Source: Amphiura filiformis (lineage: Eukaryota > Echinodermata > Ophiuroidea > Amphilepidida > Amphiuridae). Taken from it: a stretch of 64,000 nucleotides of DNA. Below, piece by piece: positions 1 to 29,388 of the stretch (its first letter is position 1; every line of letters starts with the position of its first letter). Location of the stretch: positions 67,551,792 through 67,615,791 of the forward strand of contig NC_092628.1 of NCBI RefSeq assembly GCF_039555335.1. The letters are read 5' to 3'. The position numbers and the translations under genes were made by a program. The notes beneath the pieces were generated by a model, which saw only the letters and a list, made by a program, of their open reading frames with translations, was not told where the DNA came from and searched no databases.

Positions 1-134
1 CTTTGGCCTTAAGTTTCATGGCTTCCTTTCTTCTTTATAACATTTCACACACATACACATCCAGATAAAAGTACACACTGTATTTATATATCTTGTGATA
101 ACCAGTAAGTATCAAATATAATTTTATTTCACAG

Positions 135-3100
135 AATGTGCTCCGAAACGCTGTAGTAGAGTTGTCATGGATCAACATATCAGTGCTGAAGAGGCTAAGA
201 AATTATTACAGTAAGTACATATATAGAATGATGATTTGTTTGATATCTGTTTAGAATATTGTGATTTGTTTTATATTGTATTTCTATCCTTTCTAATATT
301 TTTTATTGGAATTTAATTTGTCATAATGTAGTTAGCATTTAATCACTATTCCATTTCTTGTAATTTTTTCCCTTTACAGAATTGCCAAAAGAGGATTAAA
401 ATATGGGGGCTCAAATGGTGGGGTAAGTCTTTGAAAAATGTAAAAAGTTGGTATTAAACCAATGGTATTATATGTACATGTATTGCCATCTTTTTTAAAT
501 TTTTATCTTAATTATCTACCATTCCCCATTGTTTGCTGTCAAAATTGATCACTGCCAGGTCAACTGGTTCATGCTGTCTATGCTCAGAAACTGCAATCAA
601 ATTGATCACAACACAAAGTCAGTGGGTCTGCATACAGGTGTGCAAACCAAGTGTGAACCAGTAACTAAGGTATGACATATTCACTACGGTGGTGAATTGT
701 GACAGTATAATATAGAGTACAGGTAGATGTTCAATTTATAATTTTGTATTGTAGAACAATATTGGTTTTTCACATTGCAGATTTATAACAGGATCTCAAA
801 TGACTGATCATGTTTTTTCCTGTATTCTGTACATGTATCATGGCCTCCCCCCCCCCCACCTGGGCCCCCACCCAGCCACTGCTGTTGAAAGGGTAGGATG
901 TTAATTTGAAAGAGTTTGTACATAGAAGTTAAACCATGTTTTATTTTTCTGTTTTGCAGGCATCTATTCTTGATCTACACTCTGGTGCATTATCAAAAGG
1001 CAATAAATTTATAGACATTTACAAGTAAGTTTTACAAAAGGATAATAACTTAGTTTGAATATGATGAACAGAGATGAAGGACAGTACCAACATTTCCATC
1101 TTGTTTCCATGTATCTAATTTTGATAATACTCTTGATTCATTATCAAAAGGCAATCAGCAAAATATCCCTCTATTTAAGCCATTTCATGTAGAAATTGGT
1201 CCTGTAAGTAATTAAAAGCCTTTGTTTGAGTTTTTTTCCCATTCTTTTGGCCAATTGCAACTTACCTGACCATGGAGGCTGGTATACTTGAAGATCAAAA
1301 AATTAAATGTGGAAGAGTTTGTCCCAATAGTGTTGGATATCAATAATGGGTGTATAATTCTGTAAATTGAAATATGGGTAAACTGAATTTATTTTCACTT
1401 TTTCTCACAGATATTTAGAAGAAGAAGGCAAGATTAATAGTGTATTCAGAAAAGAGGATTTTGATCTATACAGGTAAGATTAGGCATGTGATATTCAGTG
1501 AAACTCATCATACACTCAAACATTCACAGACATCCCACACATAACATGCCCCCATGTGTAATCATCTCATAATGTGGACACAGTTTAAGACTCTGCAAAT
1601 GTGGACGTCTGATTCCATCTACATACCAAGGATGTTTCCACCATTTTTTATGTGTATAAACATAAAATTTCACTTTGCATCTGTGGATGGTGTATCTAAT
1701 GTACGATGGAGGATTTATCTCGCAAATGCATTTTACATGCCATTGTAGACATTTGCAGACCTCCTTGAAGCAAGAGCAGCCCTTGTTGGAGAGAGTGCCC
1801 AGTTTAAATGTGAAAAGTTGTGTGTGTCCTCATTTGCCGGCAAACATGTATGCACCTCAACACCCAACACACACAAGAGATACATGAATAATAAAAACCA
1901 TCATTACCACTTGGTGTTCTTACCCATGTACCAATACTTTCATAAGTACATGAAAATAAACCATTCAATTATTGAAGCCATGAAGTGGATGATGATGATA
2001 TACATCAACAATATTTGACTGATGGAATCCATATGTGTTTTGTTTGCAGGACAGTATCTCATAAAATCCAGTTAGCCATATCAGGGGAGTATGGAATCCC
2101 TCCAAACAAGCTCTATCTCACACATCCAACATTCTTTTCACGCATGACAAATAAACCAGCTAAAACTATCCATGATGAATATTGGCATGTACACATAGAC
2201 AAGGTAAGAAATTGAGACAGAAAGGGAGAACGATAGCTTTTAAGCTATTAATTTCATTATATACATTTTGTATCAGTGAGGCAGTTGTTTTCATTTCTAA
2301 TTAGTTGGCTATATTATGTGGCATGGCTAGCAATTTCAGAATCAACCTAAAATATAAATGATACTTACCAGGACCAGGCATACTGATACATAATAAATTG
2401 AGACACTCAGCAGGGATTGAACACTGCTAAGTCTTTATTTAACTTGTCAGAAACCAGTTTTAGTTATTCCTTCATATAATTATACACAAAATTAGGGTAT
2501 TGATTAAGCTTAGGGTTATGATTAGCTTACATGAAATACTTACACAAAGGATTCACCAGTTTTAGAGGGTAAAGACCATTTTCAAAAACTTCATATTATT
2601 GCTATTTTGTAGCAAAATTCACTGAAAAGGGGTAAATTTAAAAGCTTTTCCACTCAATCTCCAATGTAGCTGTGGCCCAAAAAGAAGCTGTGGACAATGT
2701 CACATAAAGTCGCCAACAGCACAACCAAATTGGTAACCTTTTCTGTAATGTGTTCATGTGTATACTTTGATCAGCTCATAATCGACGGGCCTTATAACAT
2801 CGCGTATTGATATCAAAATATTTTATTTTGAGAATTTTCTTTTGACATCTCGCCAGCAGCATCACAAATTATTAATTCAAGTCCTATACTTTGTCTACTT
2901 TCTTTAACACACAAAATAAAGACCAGCCAGGTCTGCAAATAGCGCTCTTATCGTGGGTCTACTTTTCGGCGTAGTGGTAAAAGCCTAACATTTCCCGCCT
3001 ATTACGAGCTGATCAAATTATAGTGATGTTTGTATAAGTATTTGAAGTTATTTAGCTTTGTTTATTTCCCATGTACTAGAAATAGTATACTTCTTGGATG

Positions 3101-3889
3101 TCTGTTTGGTCCTGATGTCAGTGTGATTTTCGTGAAGATCAGGTTTAGTTCAAATGGCTTATGACTCACACATTTTCATTTTAGTTATTTTTACTGTAAT
3201 AAATCTATATATTTGTTTGTTTTTCAGGAAACATACAAAACCTTTGATTACACATCTCTCCTTTACCTCTCGGACTATGGCTCCGACTTCACAGGAGGGC
3301 GCTTTGTATTTGTAGACAAAGATGCTAATAGAACTGTGGATCCTAAGTTAGGTAAGCAAAATAAAGCAAAGTTAATTGATAGGATCTCTTGTAAAGCACC
3401 TTTTTGTAAAAAAAAGATGCATAATACTTTCACAATTCTTGAGTTCAATCTGGTCCAATCTGGGTAAACAAGTAAGTTGATAAAAACATAAGAGCGCTGG
3501 TGTCCATTTCACTAACATTATGACAGTTCGTAAACCTCAAAATCTATCAACTTGTGATGGTAGCCTTTGTAAGTAATATGGATTTACTTCAGGAGCCCTT
3601 CATAAAGTTATGACTATGGAAAGGATATTCGTAACTTGCGAACAGTTACTTGAGTTATGAATGGTTATTGAGTTATAAATCCAGTAGCATAATGCAGTGT
3701 AACCATTTGTTTTTATTTATTTACTTTGTGCATACAGGACGAGTATCCTTCTTCACATCAGGTTCAGAGAATTCACACCATGTAGAAAAGGTCACCAGTG
3801 GTACACGCTATGCCATCACAGTCTCATTCACATGTGATAAGGAACATGCTATTAAAGCACCAAAACTTCCAACCAAGTCACAGACATAA
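135..3889 (+). CDS. OGFOD3: 2-oxoglutarate and iron-dependent oxygenase domain-containing protein 3, C-terminal exons (5' end outside window)
   Basis: Seven coding exons: 135-210, 380-422, 960-1024, 1411-1473, 2050-2203, 3228-3351 and 3738-3889 (TAA at 3887-3889). All have AG/GT borders and phases that join into about 225 residues. Human OGFOD3 is about 319 residues, so the N-terminal part with the membrane anchor lies left of the window. Conserved family stretches are visible: GGSNGG-ASILDLHSGALS, YLTHPTFFSR, HDEYWHVHIDK, DYTSLLYLS and GRVSFFTSGSEN. The dioxygenase site is complete: the HxD pair in VHID, the distal His in SHHVEKV and the 2-oxoglutarate-binding Arg in TRYAI. The family are membrane-anchored Fe(II)/2OG dioxygenases related to prolyl hydroxylases; the substrate is not known to me. 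The first exon here starts mid-codon, confirming an upstream exon. No frameshift or missing catalytic residue is seen. Identity is from recalled family sequence. Confidence 0.93.
541..690 (+). repeat. Diverged dispersed repeat in an OGFOD3 intron
   Basis: The stretch around 560-680 ('caactggttca', 'gatcacaacacaaagtca', 'ctaaggtatgac') recurs in diverged form at about 19330-19445 inside the receptor-kinase gene. It is a short dispersed repeat of unknown class; both copies are on the plus strand. Confidence 0.45.
2765..3018. mobile_element. MITE with ~18-bp terminal inverted repeats, TA flanks
   Basis: The left end ctttgatcagctcataat matches the reverse complement of the right end (attacgagctgatcaaat) with two mismatches. 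Both ends are flanked by TA (2763-2764 and 3019-3020). It is 254 bp with no coding capacity and sits in the OGFOD3 intron between the exons ending at 2203 and starting at 3228. TA duplication suggests Tc1/mariner-type mobilisation. Confidence 0.6.
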
Positions 3890-4260
3890 CCCAAGGCTTC
3901 ATAGCTGTTTAAGGGAACAACCCAAAAGTTTGATTAACTAGTTTTGTTTCATAGCAACCACCCAGCCTCCCCATCTGTAATGAAACTGGAAGTGGGCCAA
4001 AATACCATCAATGTTTTTTAAGGGCATAGGAGAAACTATCAACATTTTTAACCCTCTCTCTCCCTGACAAAACTAGTTTTCGTTCAGGACATCAATCTTT
4101 TGGGTTGTTCCATAAGAGTTGCAGTCAATCATTCCTGCTTATGTTTTGTCTTTCAATTATTTTTTAACAACTCAAATGTAAACAAATGATTCTACATGTG
4201 TGGTGTAACTTGTTACTTTTCTTCTTAATAAATTGCCACTTTGCCAGGCATCACCAAATT
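3890..4260 (+). other. OGFOD3: OGFOD3 3' UTR with polyadenylation signal
   Basis: Non-coding sequence follows the OGFOD3 stop. An AATAAA hexamer at 4227-4232 is the first well-placed polyadenylation signal, giving a 3' UTR of about 360 bases. The actual cleavage site is inferred. Confidence 0.6.
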
Positions 4261-4551
4261 TTATCAGACATCTGATTAGTGCAGGGATTAATGAGGAGAC
4301 ATGCAAGGCAGTGGGAAAGCTGTAAAAATTGGGTTTCGTATTTTGTTATTATAAATTGGTTGGTGTCACTAGAAGCTTCATCTCTATATTCCATGCAGTT
4401 ACTCCATCAAGAGCTAGGCTATAATCATGATTATATTGATTGCAGTGTGTATGGTCTGTCCGTATAAAACACAAGGCTTTTCACTGACCGTCCTTCATAA
4501 GTATGTAATTATAGCAGATATTTGCTGACCAACAGAGCATATGTTATTTAT

Positions 4552-4695
4552 ATAATATTGGATGGGTTTGAGTGTGATATGAGAATATGCCACAGGAGTC
4601 ATGAAAATAGCGACCTAGCCGGAGGCAAGTTCAGTATTTTAATGACTCATGTGGTATACTTTCGTATCGCACAAAAATAAGCCGTCCAATATTAT
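4552..4695. mobile_element. MITE, same family as 15156-15295
   Basis: About 144 bp bounded by ataatattggatggg and the inverse gccgtccaatattat, in TA-rich flanks. The ends and some interior words match 15156-15295 in this window. No open frame. Confidence 0.6.
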
Positions 4696-5323
4696 TATTA
4701 TTATGTAATATGAAGTTTTTTCGATAGTTTTTGAGTGCCAAAGTACCAAAACAAACATTTGATGCCATATGGAAACCAGTCATTTAGTGTAATAATTTTA
4801 ATCATGTTTGCCGGCGGTACATAATATGCAAAATGTGTGTGCCCATTCAGTATCAGAAAATCATGCACAGTATTACTGGGCAATATTAAAAAATTATGGG
4901 TACAGCTAAAAGCTTCATATTATATGATAATTAATTTATGTGATACCTCAAAGACTTTATGATAAGATTTAGAACTACATACAGAAATAAACAATCAGTA
5001 CCTAACTGTTTCCTAGGAGCGTGTACCATAATGTGTAAAATGTAGTAAGTAAGTGTGAGAAGGTGTTGATTCAGCAAACAACATGCAGATCATGTTCCAC
5101 TGGTCAGCTGAATGACAACCTCAAGCTCTGTGGTATACAGGATTATTGGTAATCAGTACAACTGATGAATTGATAACAAATACATGTATGGTGATGATGA
5201 TAATGAAACAAATGGTTGCAAATATAACACGATTATAACATGATATTTTCTATAATATGAAAATTGAAAGTTTTGGCGATATCTATCCTGGAAGTTCAGG
5301 TTTAGGGAAACAAATTGTATGAA
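4696..5323. other. Intergenic stretch, nothing recognised
   Basis: AT-rich sequence between OGFOD3 and the receptor-kinase gene. No exon-like block with consistent splice sites, no long repeat and no RNA gene was seen. Confidence 0.5.
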
Positions 5324-5465
5324 CTTGTATTGGTGGATTGGGCAGAAACCATTTTAGTATACTTAAGTTAAGGTATTGTCTTCTAAATGAAACTTGTATG
5401 TACTTGTATTGGTGGATTGGGCAGAAATCATTTTAATATACTTAAGTAAAGGTATTGTCTTCAAA
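5324..5465 (+). repeat. Two-copy tandem repeat, 79-bp period
   Basis: 'cttgtattggtggattggg' starts at 5324 and again at 5403. The following ~60 bases agree with a few substitutions. It is a local duplication without coding content. Confidence 0.8.
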
Positions 5466-5864
5466 CAATAAGAAAGATCAGGAGAAAAGGAAAAGTTAAG
5501 AAAGAATGAAAGATGCAATGAAGTTGACATATGTGTAATAACATTTGGTGCTACAAGCTTGGCAATCACAAACATTTTGACAGAAGAATTGTCAGATTTA
5601 ATTTCCATTATCCGACTTGAAATCACTAGCAATCACTAGTACTATAAAAGCAAGCTATATTGAGAACTTGTATAAGGACTTATATAGTACTGTTATGATT
5701 GCTTTCAGGTGCATGATATGGCTAGGAGAAAAATGACCTCCAATCAATAAGATTGACTCTGTGAGTCAAGGTGGGTCTGTACATTTCTACGGTCTGAAAC
5801 ATATGACTTTCATCTTTTAGTTCTTTTTCCAAACAACTTGTCAAACCAGTTAGATAAGATGATA

Positions 5865-6080
5865 CCGTAAACGTTCACCTAATGGCGCCGTGGGCTCCCT
5901 TGACATAATTGGAATTTTAGACACAAACTAAAAGTGCCCTCCCATACAAATCCCACCAGCAAATAAGGGTACGTACCCCTAATTCTTGTTGGGATTTTTA
6001 GGAGGGAGCTTTCTAATTTGTACATGAAATTTACCCCAAGGCAAAGGAGCCCAGGTGCGCCATTAGGCGAACGTTTGCAG
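5865..6080. mobile_element. MITE of 216 bp, TA flanks
   Basis: The ends are inverted: the left has aaacgttcacctaatggcgc and the right gcgccattaggcgaacgttt. TA flanks both sides (5863-5864 and 6081-6082). The inverted similarity continues inward for about 80 bases, so it is largely a foldback. No coding capacity. Confidence 0.65.
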
Positions 6081-7440
6081 TATGACAAATTAATAGCCAT
6101 ACCTACATAAATGCATTGATTACTGATCTAAAGTGAGTTTAGTCAAACTTGATGGAACACTTTGATACTCATGTTTTTAAGGATGTCAAAGGGATAAATT
6201 AATTGTGATATTTCTCAACTTGTGTGAGCTTTCATGCTCTGTAGTGATGAAATGTATGTCAAGTAATGTCAATGAAATGTAATTTATTAAGTACAAGAAA
6301 ACAACCAACAGAAGAATAACTTGTGCTGCAGAAAATTACAAATCCGAGCCTTGTAAGTTATTACCTGATGGCACTGGTTAAGCACAAACAATAGATGATC
6401 ATGTACTCAATATTGGGGTTTATGTTACTTCATCCTTCATTTGTTTTGCTAGTGCTAGCCCTATACATTAGTGCTAGCCCCATACATTTTTTTTACATTA
6501 CCATTATACTTATGTGTTGAAACACTATATTCCTACCATTGTTCACACTGAAGCTCCCTGATGTGGCAGTGGTGCCACTAGTGTGTATTTCATTGAGCAC
6601 AGCATCAAATAGCTAGCATTCGCTCAAAGTGCTGGTATACACATGCTTACAAGCAAAACAGCTGCCTCACTTGTTGACATCTCATCAGGGTGAACAATCA
6701 TATAGGTACAGTAGAATTTACTTTAATATCAAATAATTTGTTTGTATATAATATGTGATTTTTGTATATGATCTTGCAATAATGTGGGAGGTGATTTTAG
6801 GTTGGAGTAAGTTAAGGGGATTATGCAATCGGAATAAAGTTTCTTATCTTTATGGAAACACAGTGTTTATATTGTTTGATCTATTATTTCAGCAAATAGG
6901 GATTTTCCCTGATAAAACTTGGCTCCTTTCACAATCAAGAAGTCGCAAACAATTCTTATCTCACCCACATGATAATATGAAGGACTGTCTTTCTTGGACA
7001 CACGAGATGGATGAACCTAATAAATATTTGCACCTAATGGCTGTTGAGACTCAAATGTCAACTAAGGGGAATTCCCACAAACAACTTGATTCCCGCTGAA
7101 TTGCGAAATCACATCAAACTGACCTTTGATTTGTTTGCAAAACCATGGTTAAGCACGTCCAAATTTCAAGTATATTGTAACCGTGGGCCGATAAGGCCAG
7201 GACCTTAAAGTTTGCCCCCGCGATCCGCGAGTAAATACTGCATAATCCAGGTGCATAATACTGGTCGAGTTACTGTATTAATAGACCCATTTTTAACTGG
7301 TGAGTAATATTAGCCACAAATGCAAATAGGTGAATAAATTCTACATTATTTTGTATATCAAGCCCTACCTCTTTCATATTAATTTGTTAAAAACTAATTC
7401 CAAACAATTTCTAAAGACCTAATTCAAAGGCTTTTACGAT
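6081..7440. other. Intergenic stretch, nothing recognised
   Basis: A 114-residue open frame at 6755-7099 has no recognisable domain, no splice context and no biased composition, and is treated as chance. 'gctagccctatacatta' near 6454-6482 is a short direct repeat. No RNA gene seen. Confidence 0.45.
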
Positions 7441-8313
7441 CTCTGAAAAGCTAGAATGATATTGAGAATCAAAATGCAAAATGATTCAGGGAATTATTTT
7501 GGAACGATCGTGAAAGAGGTCTGGCTTGGATATAGAATTGATACTTGAGCATGCGTTTAGAAAATCCGGAGAACTCAACTTGTCAAGTTGCGATGGTGTG
7601 ATACTCACAGCTACTCACTGCATTTGTGGCTCAATATTACTCTCACCCGATAACATAGGCCCTATTATAGATATAGTAACTCAAAAGACGCTGTGCTTCA
7701 CGGATTGTACCCCACCCCATGTCAAAAAAGAGATCTAATCCTATACTGCTCACGATCGCGAAGTTTCAAATGTGGTTCAAATAATATTGCCCCCTAAAAC
7801 TGTTTCATTTCTTTTAAAAAGAAAAATGTCAAATAATTTTATATTTTATTAAACTGAAAACTCGAGTTTAAATAGTACTCTGAAAAGCTAGAATGATATT
7901 GAGAATCAAAATGCAAAATGATTCAGGGAATTATTTTGGAACGATCGTGAAAGAGGTCTGGCTTGGATATAGAATTGATACTTGAGCATGCGTTTAGAAA
8001 ATCCGGAGAACTCAACTTGTCAAGTTGCGATGGTGTGATACTCACAGCTACTCACTGCATTTGTGGCTCAATATTACTCTCACCCGATAACATAGGCCCT
8101 ATTATAGATATAGTAACTCAAAAGACGCTGTGCTTCACGGATTGTACCCCACCCCATGTCAAAAAGAGATCTAATCCTATACTGCTCACGATCGCGAAGT
8201 TTCAAATGTGGTTCAAATAATATTGCCCCCTAAAACTGTTTCATTTCTTTTAAAAAGAAAAATGTCAAATAATTTTATATTTTATTAAACTGAAAACTCG
8301 AGTTTAAATAGTA
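7441..8313 (+). repeat. Near-identical tandem duplication, 437 + 436 bp
   Basis: Copy 1 is 7441-7877 and copy 2 is 7878-8313. The only difference I find is one A in a poly-A run: six A near 7722 in copy 1, five in copy 2. Each copy carries a 70-85-residue open frame that begins at TTG rather than ATG and diverges only after that indel. The identity implies a very recent duplication. It lies just upstream of the receptor-kinase start, so it could be 5' regulatory or 5' UTR-intron sequence. Confidence 0.95.
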
Positions 8314-8638
8314 GTAAGTTGTTCTGGCCTTGTTATCAGCTGTTCATCAAATCAAAATAGACTGTTAAGCAAATAGCATATGATTTTTGTGTGTAAACAT
8401 GATAAAACTGGAAATTCCCAAACAAATCTGACAGGTTAATAATATGGCACACCTACACACATAAGATTTTCTATTTACTTTCACATTGACAGGTAAAGAA
8501 ACGTGAGGCAAAGTCTAATAGGTTACAGGTTATGATTTCGTTTTGTTTTACAAAGTTGTTATTCTGTTTCAGTATTGCATCAGTAGTGGAGTAGGCCTAC
8601 ATATTAAACATATCGTGTCTAGTATAACATTTTGCAGA

Positions 8639-26024
<17,386 letters not shown>

Positions 26025-26028
26025 CAAC

Positions 26029-26034
26029 AATAAA
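26029..26034 (+). promoter_or_regulatory. Candidate polyadenylation signal of the receptor-kinase gene
   Basis: AATAAA five bases past the stop. A second AATAAA occurs near 26258. The first would give a very short 3' UTR, so the second may be the used one. Confidence 0.4.
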
Positions 26035-27689
26035 GAAGATCAACTTCGCACGGTTCTTACGAACAGCAACAGATGACAACATTTTAATATGCAGGAACTA
26101 CGGTTAAGCTAAAATACATGTCTGAGCGGCTGCACATGACAGTACAGCATCGGGGCACAGCCCCCCACTGGAGTGCTTCCTGTGACACGGGAGTGACCCA
26201 ACTGGTATAAAGATATAGGGTCCACAACTTATAAGTTCCCCCCTAAATACTTTTAAAAATAAATCGAAAAATATTTGACAGAATGCAAACGTGTAAAAAG
26301 GTATGGGTACCCGTATTTGTTTTACACATATGGACCAAATTATAGCGTCACATGTCATTGCGTTCAGTCACAAGGGTTCATTATAATGTTAAAAAAAGGA
26401 GACCGTTTTAAACCGTGTTAAAAGTTGCATCTGAGTCCATTAGGCTGAGTTCACATAGAAGTATACGGTATACGGTATTCGCTATACGAAATACGCTCAT
26501 TCGATCAGGCTGAGTTCATTATAGGAGTATTCTATGTGAACTCAGCCTGATCGAATGAGCGTATTTCGTATAGCGAACAGCGAGTATGTCAGTTTACCCA
26601 TTTTCTTCGTCTTATCAAATGCTTGTAACTTTACTTCTTGAGGTCACATTGCATTCAATGAGGTGTCATAATGTGCAGAATTAGATAGTGCATCTATTAA
26701 AAAAATGAATTTACCCACATATGGTTTAGGTTTTTAAAATTTGGACGGTATACGCTGCACTAAAATCGAACACGCGCGATTCCCACTATACTATACTAAA
26801 CGCAGGTATACGGCCTGTTCGAATAGCTCTTATGTGACCCGGTACTATGAAATTACCTTGCTCGATTTAAGCTATACGCGTCCACCTGCAAAACGTGCAT
26901 CGTATACCTGAATAGTATACTTCTATGCGATCGTAGCCTTATGTGACCCGGTACTATGAAATTGCCTTGCTCGATTTGAGCTATACGCGTGAACCTGCAA
27001 AACGTGCACCGTATACCCGAATAGTATACTTCTATGTGAACGCAGCCTTATAGGAGCATAGGCCTTTGTGTTTGAAGGCCTATGATAGGAGTCAGCTCTC
27101 AAACAATACAGTAGGCCAGGTATATTCATGTGTTTGTTAAAGAAAACATGACTGTAAGGCTGCGATCACATAGAAGTATTCGGGTATACGGTGCACGTTT
27201 TGCAGTTGCACGCGTATAGCTTAAATCGAGCAAGGCAATTTCATAGTACCGGGTCACATAAGGCTACGATCGCATAGAAGTATATATACTATTCGGGTAT
27301 ACGATGCACGTTTTGCAGGTGCACGCGTAGGCCTATAACCTAAATCGAGCAAGGTAATTTCATAGTACCGGGTCACATAAGAGCTATTCGAAAAGGCCGT
27401 ACACTCTTAAAAATACCTAGTCGTTTTTTCGACTAGAAATCCTAGTCAAAATAATTTGACGAGATTCTGGTCATTTTGAGGAGATTTTCTTATCATTTCA
27501 ACGCTGATCTAGTCATTTATGCCTGGTCAACGCATATCTAGTCATTTACGCCTGGTCATAAATTCTAGTTAAGAAATTCTAGTCAATTCCAAGTCGAGGA
27601 TGCAGAATTTGGTGTGATGTTACAATCTAAGTGCCGATAGGTCTGCGCCTGAGGTTCGGCTGCAACTGGCCTAGATGATGTGATCTGAT

Positions 27690-27800
27690 TGTGATGATTC
27701 ACCATGGCAGCGAAATTACAGCGCTTTGAATCCTTCAAGATCTAGCTGGAAAAAGGCGCTATACAAATCCGAAATTTATTTATTTATTATTTATTTATTT
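27690..27800 (+). mobile_element. Probable SINE/LINE 3' tail
   Basis: 'gaaaaaggcgctatacaaat' followed by an attatttattt tail resembles the 3' end shared by many L2/CR1-mobilised SINEs. The body is too short and degenerate to classify. Confidence 0.45.
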
Positions 27801-28209
27801 TCACACCAATTTCGGTAACAAATTGGGTAACAATTTTGTCACAAATGATTATTGTGATGAGTGCTAGTGTTTGGAGGACCTTCTCTAAATCCTAAATATT
27901 ATACTCAGTTGAAATAATAGGAAACAAAACCACGGATGAAGAACACAGGGCAAACGCTATTTAACACCATGGATTTTATATTTTCAAGCAAATACATTAT
28001 AATTTTCTGCCATCCTCTTTTAGGACCGTAATTTTATAGATAATTTCTGTAGTACGTGTCACCATGCTATCAAATACACTTGATGGCTATTTTCACAGCA
28101 GTGTTGAGGCGTAGTGTTCCTCTCTTAGCGTGAAGCGGACACGAGATGATGCATTTCCCCAAATTAACATGACTAGAATTTAAAATGACTAGAATCTAGT
28201 AAGATCCTA

Positions 28210-28404
28210 TTCGCCACTTGCACGGTTCCGCCATTATGCACTATATGCGGGGAGAGCCTCGAACTGGCAGCATACATGAAAGGAAGAATTATGTAACCTT
28301 ACACAGAATGTTATATGACTGGTTCAATTCCCATTCATGTATGCTGCCAGTTCGAGGCTCTCCCCGCACATAGTGCATAATGGCGGAACCGTGCAAGTGG
28401 CGAA
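28210..28404. mobile_element. Foldback with perfect-length 71-bp arms nested inside 27402-28626
   Basis: Arms 28210-28280 and 28334-28404 are reverse complements with one or two mismatches; loop 53 bases. The flanking 'ctagtaagatccta' and 'ttgcaccccgcaatctagtc' occur fused, without the insert, at about 28544-28577, giving an internal empty site. Confidence 0.9.
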
Positions 28405-29117
28405 TTGCACCCCGCAATCTAGTCAAATTTGACTAGTTTCTAGTCAAAAGTGAAACAAAAATGACTAGATATTCTGGTCATGTTTTGACAAGACTCCCTA
28501 GTCGTTCCTGTCGACTAGATTATCCTAGTCAAAATGACTAGAGTCTAGTAAGATCCTATTGCACCCCGCAATCTAGTCAAATTTGACTAGTTTCTAGTCA
28601 AAAGTGACTAGGGATTTTTAAGAGTGTATATACCTGCCGTATAGTATAGTATAGTATAGTGGGAATCGTGCGTGTTCGATTTTAGTGCAGAGTATACCGT
28701 CCTAATTTTAAAAACCTAAACCATATGTGGGTAAATTCATTTTTTTAATAGATGCACTATCTAATTCTGCACATTATGACACCTCATTGAATGCAATGTG
28801 ACCTCAAGAAGTAAAGTTACAAGCATTTTATAAGACGAAGAAAATGGGTCAACTGACATATTGTTATTCGCTATATGAATACGCTCATTTGATCAGGCTG
28901 AGTTCACATAGTATACCCTATATGAACTCAGCCTGATCGAATGAGCGTATTTCGTATAGCGAATACCGTATACCGTATACTTCTATGTGAACTCAGCCTT
29001 ATGGACTCAGGTGTAGGTGCTACTTTTAAAACGGTCTCTTTTCTTACACAATTAACCATTGTGACTGAAAGCAATGACGTGTTACGCTATAAATTGGACC
29101 ACATGTGTGTAAAACCA

Positions 29118-29388
29118 GAGATGTAAGAAAAGGAGGGAGAACATAATTATATCCTTGAGATAATCCCGTAAGTAATCCTGTCGCACCTATATTCATAGCC
29201 ACACAGCGTCATCATGCTATATCTTCGTGTCAAAAATTGCCGTGATAGTACGCGTACGATGAATCCTCTCGTTTTTCAACAGCTACGCATGGCGATTTTC
29301 TCAGGCTAAACAAACGATATGAGATTCCACAGAGCCTGTCACACAGTTTCTATTCTATGTTTTTACGATTTGTGCATGATCAGTATTA
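29118..29388. other. Spacer between two palindromic elements
   Basis: No feature recognised. 'gagataatcccgtaagtaatcctgtcgca' at about 29157-29185 has a diverged relative near 62512-62541. Confidence 0.4.

Larger units (their letters stand above)
27402..28626. mobile_element. 1.2-kb TIR element inserted in the right arm of the palindrome
   Basis: Ends cactcttaaaaatacctagtc and gactagggatttttaagagtg are inverted; TA flanks it at 27400-27401 and 28627-28628. The left arm of the host palindrome (near 26805-26822) keeps the uninterrupted site ggtatacggcc, which proves the insertion. The interior is rich in 'ctagtca' words and contains a LINE/SINE-type tail and a smaller foldback. Confidence 0.9.
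26318..29117. mobile_element. 2.8-kb nested palindrome, ~735-bp arms, 101-bp loop
   Basis: Left arm 26318-27056 pairs with 27158-27401 plus 28629-29117; loop 27057-27157. Subtracting the insert at 27402-28626 makes the right arm 733 bases against 739. Arms carry two ~118-bp internal units (ending in 'acttctatgtgaac' / 'gtgacccggtactatg') and gtatacggtatacg-type words. No coding capacity. Begins about 300 bases past the receptor-kinase stop. Confidence 0.9.

Noticed and set aside
7526-8220. Two nearly identical 70-85-residue open frames that look like a duplicated small gene
   Set aside because: They begin at TTG rather than ATG, have no splice context or known motif, and differ only because of a homopolymer indel in a tandem DNA duplication.
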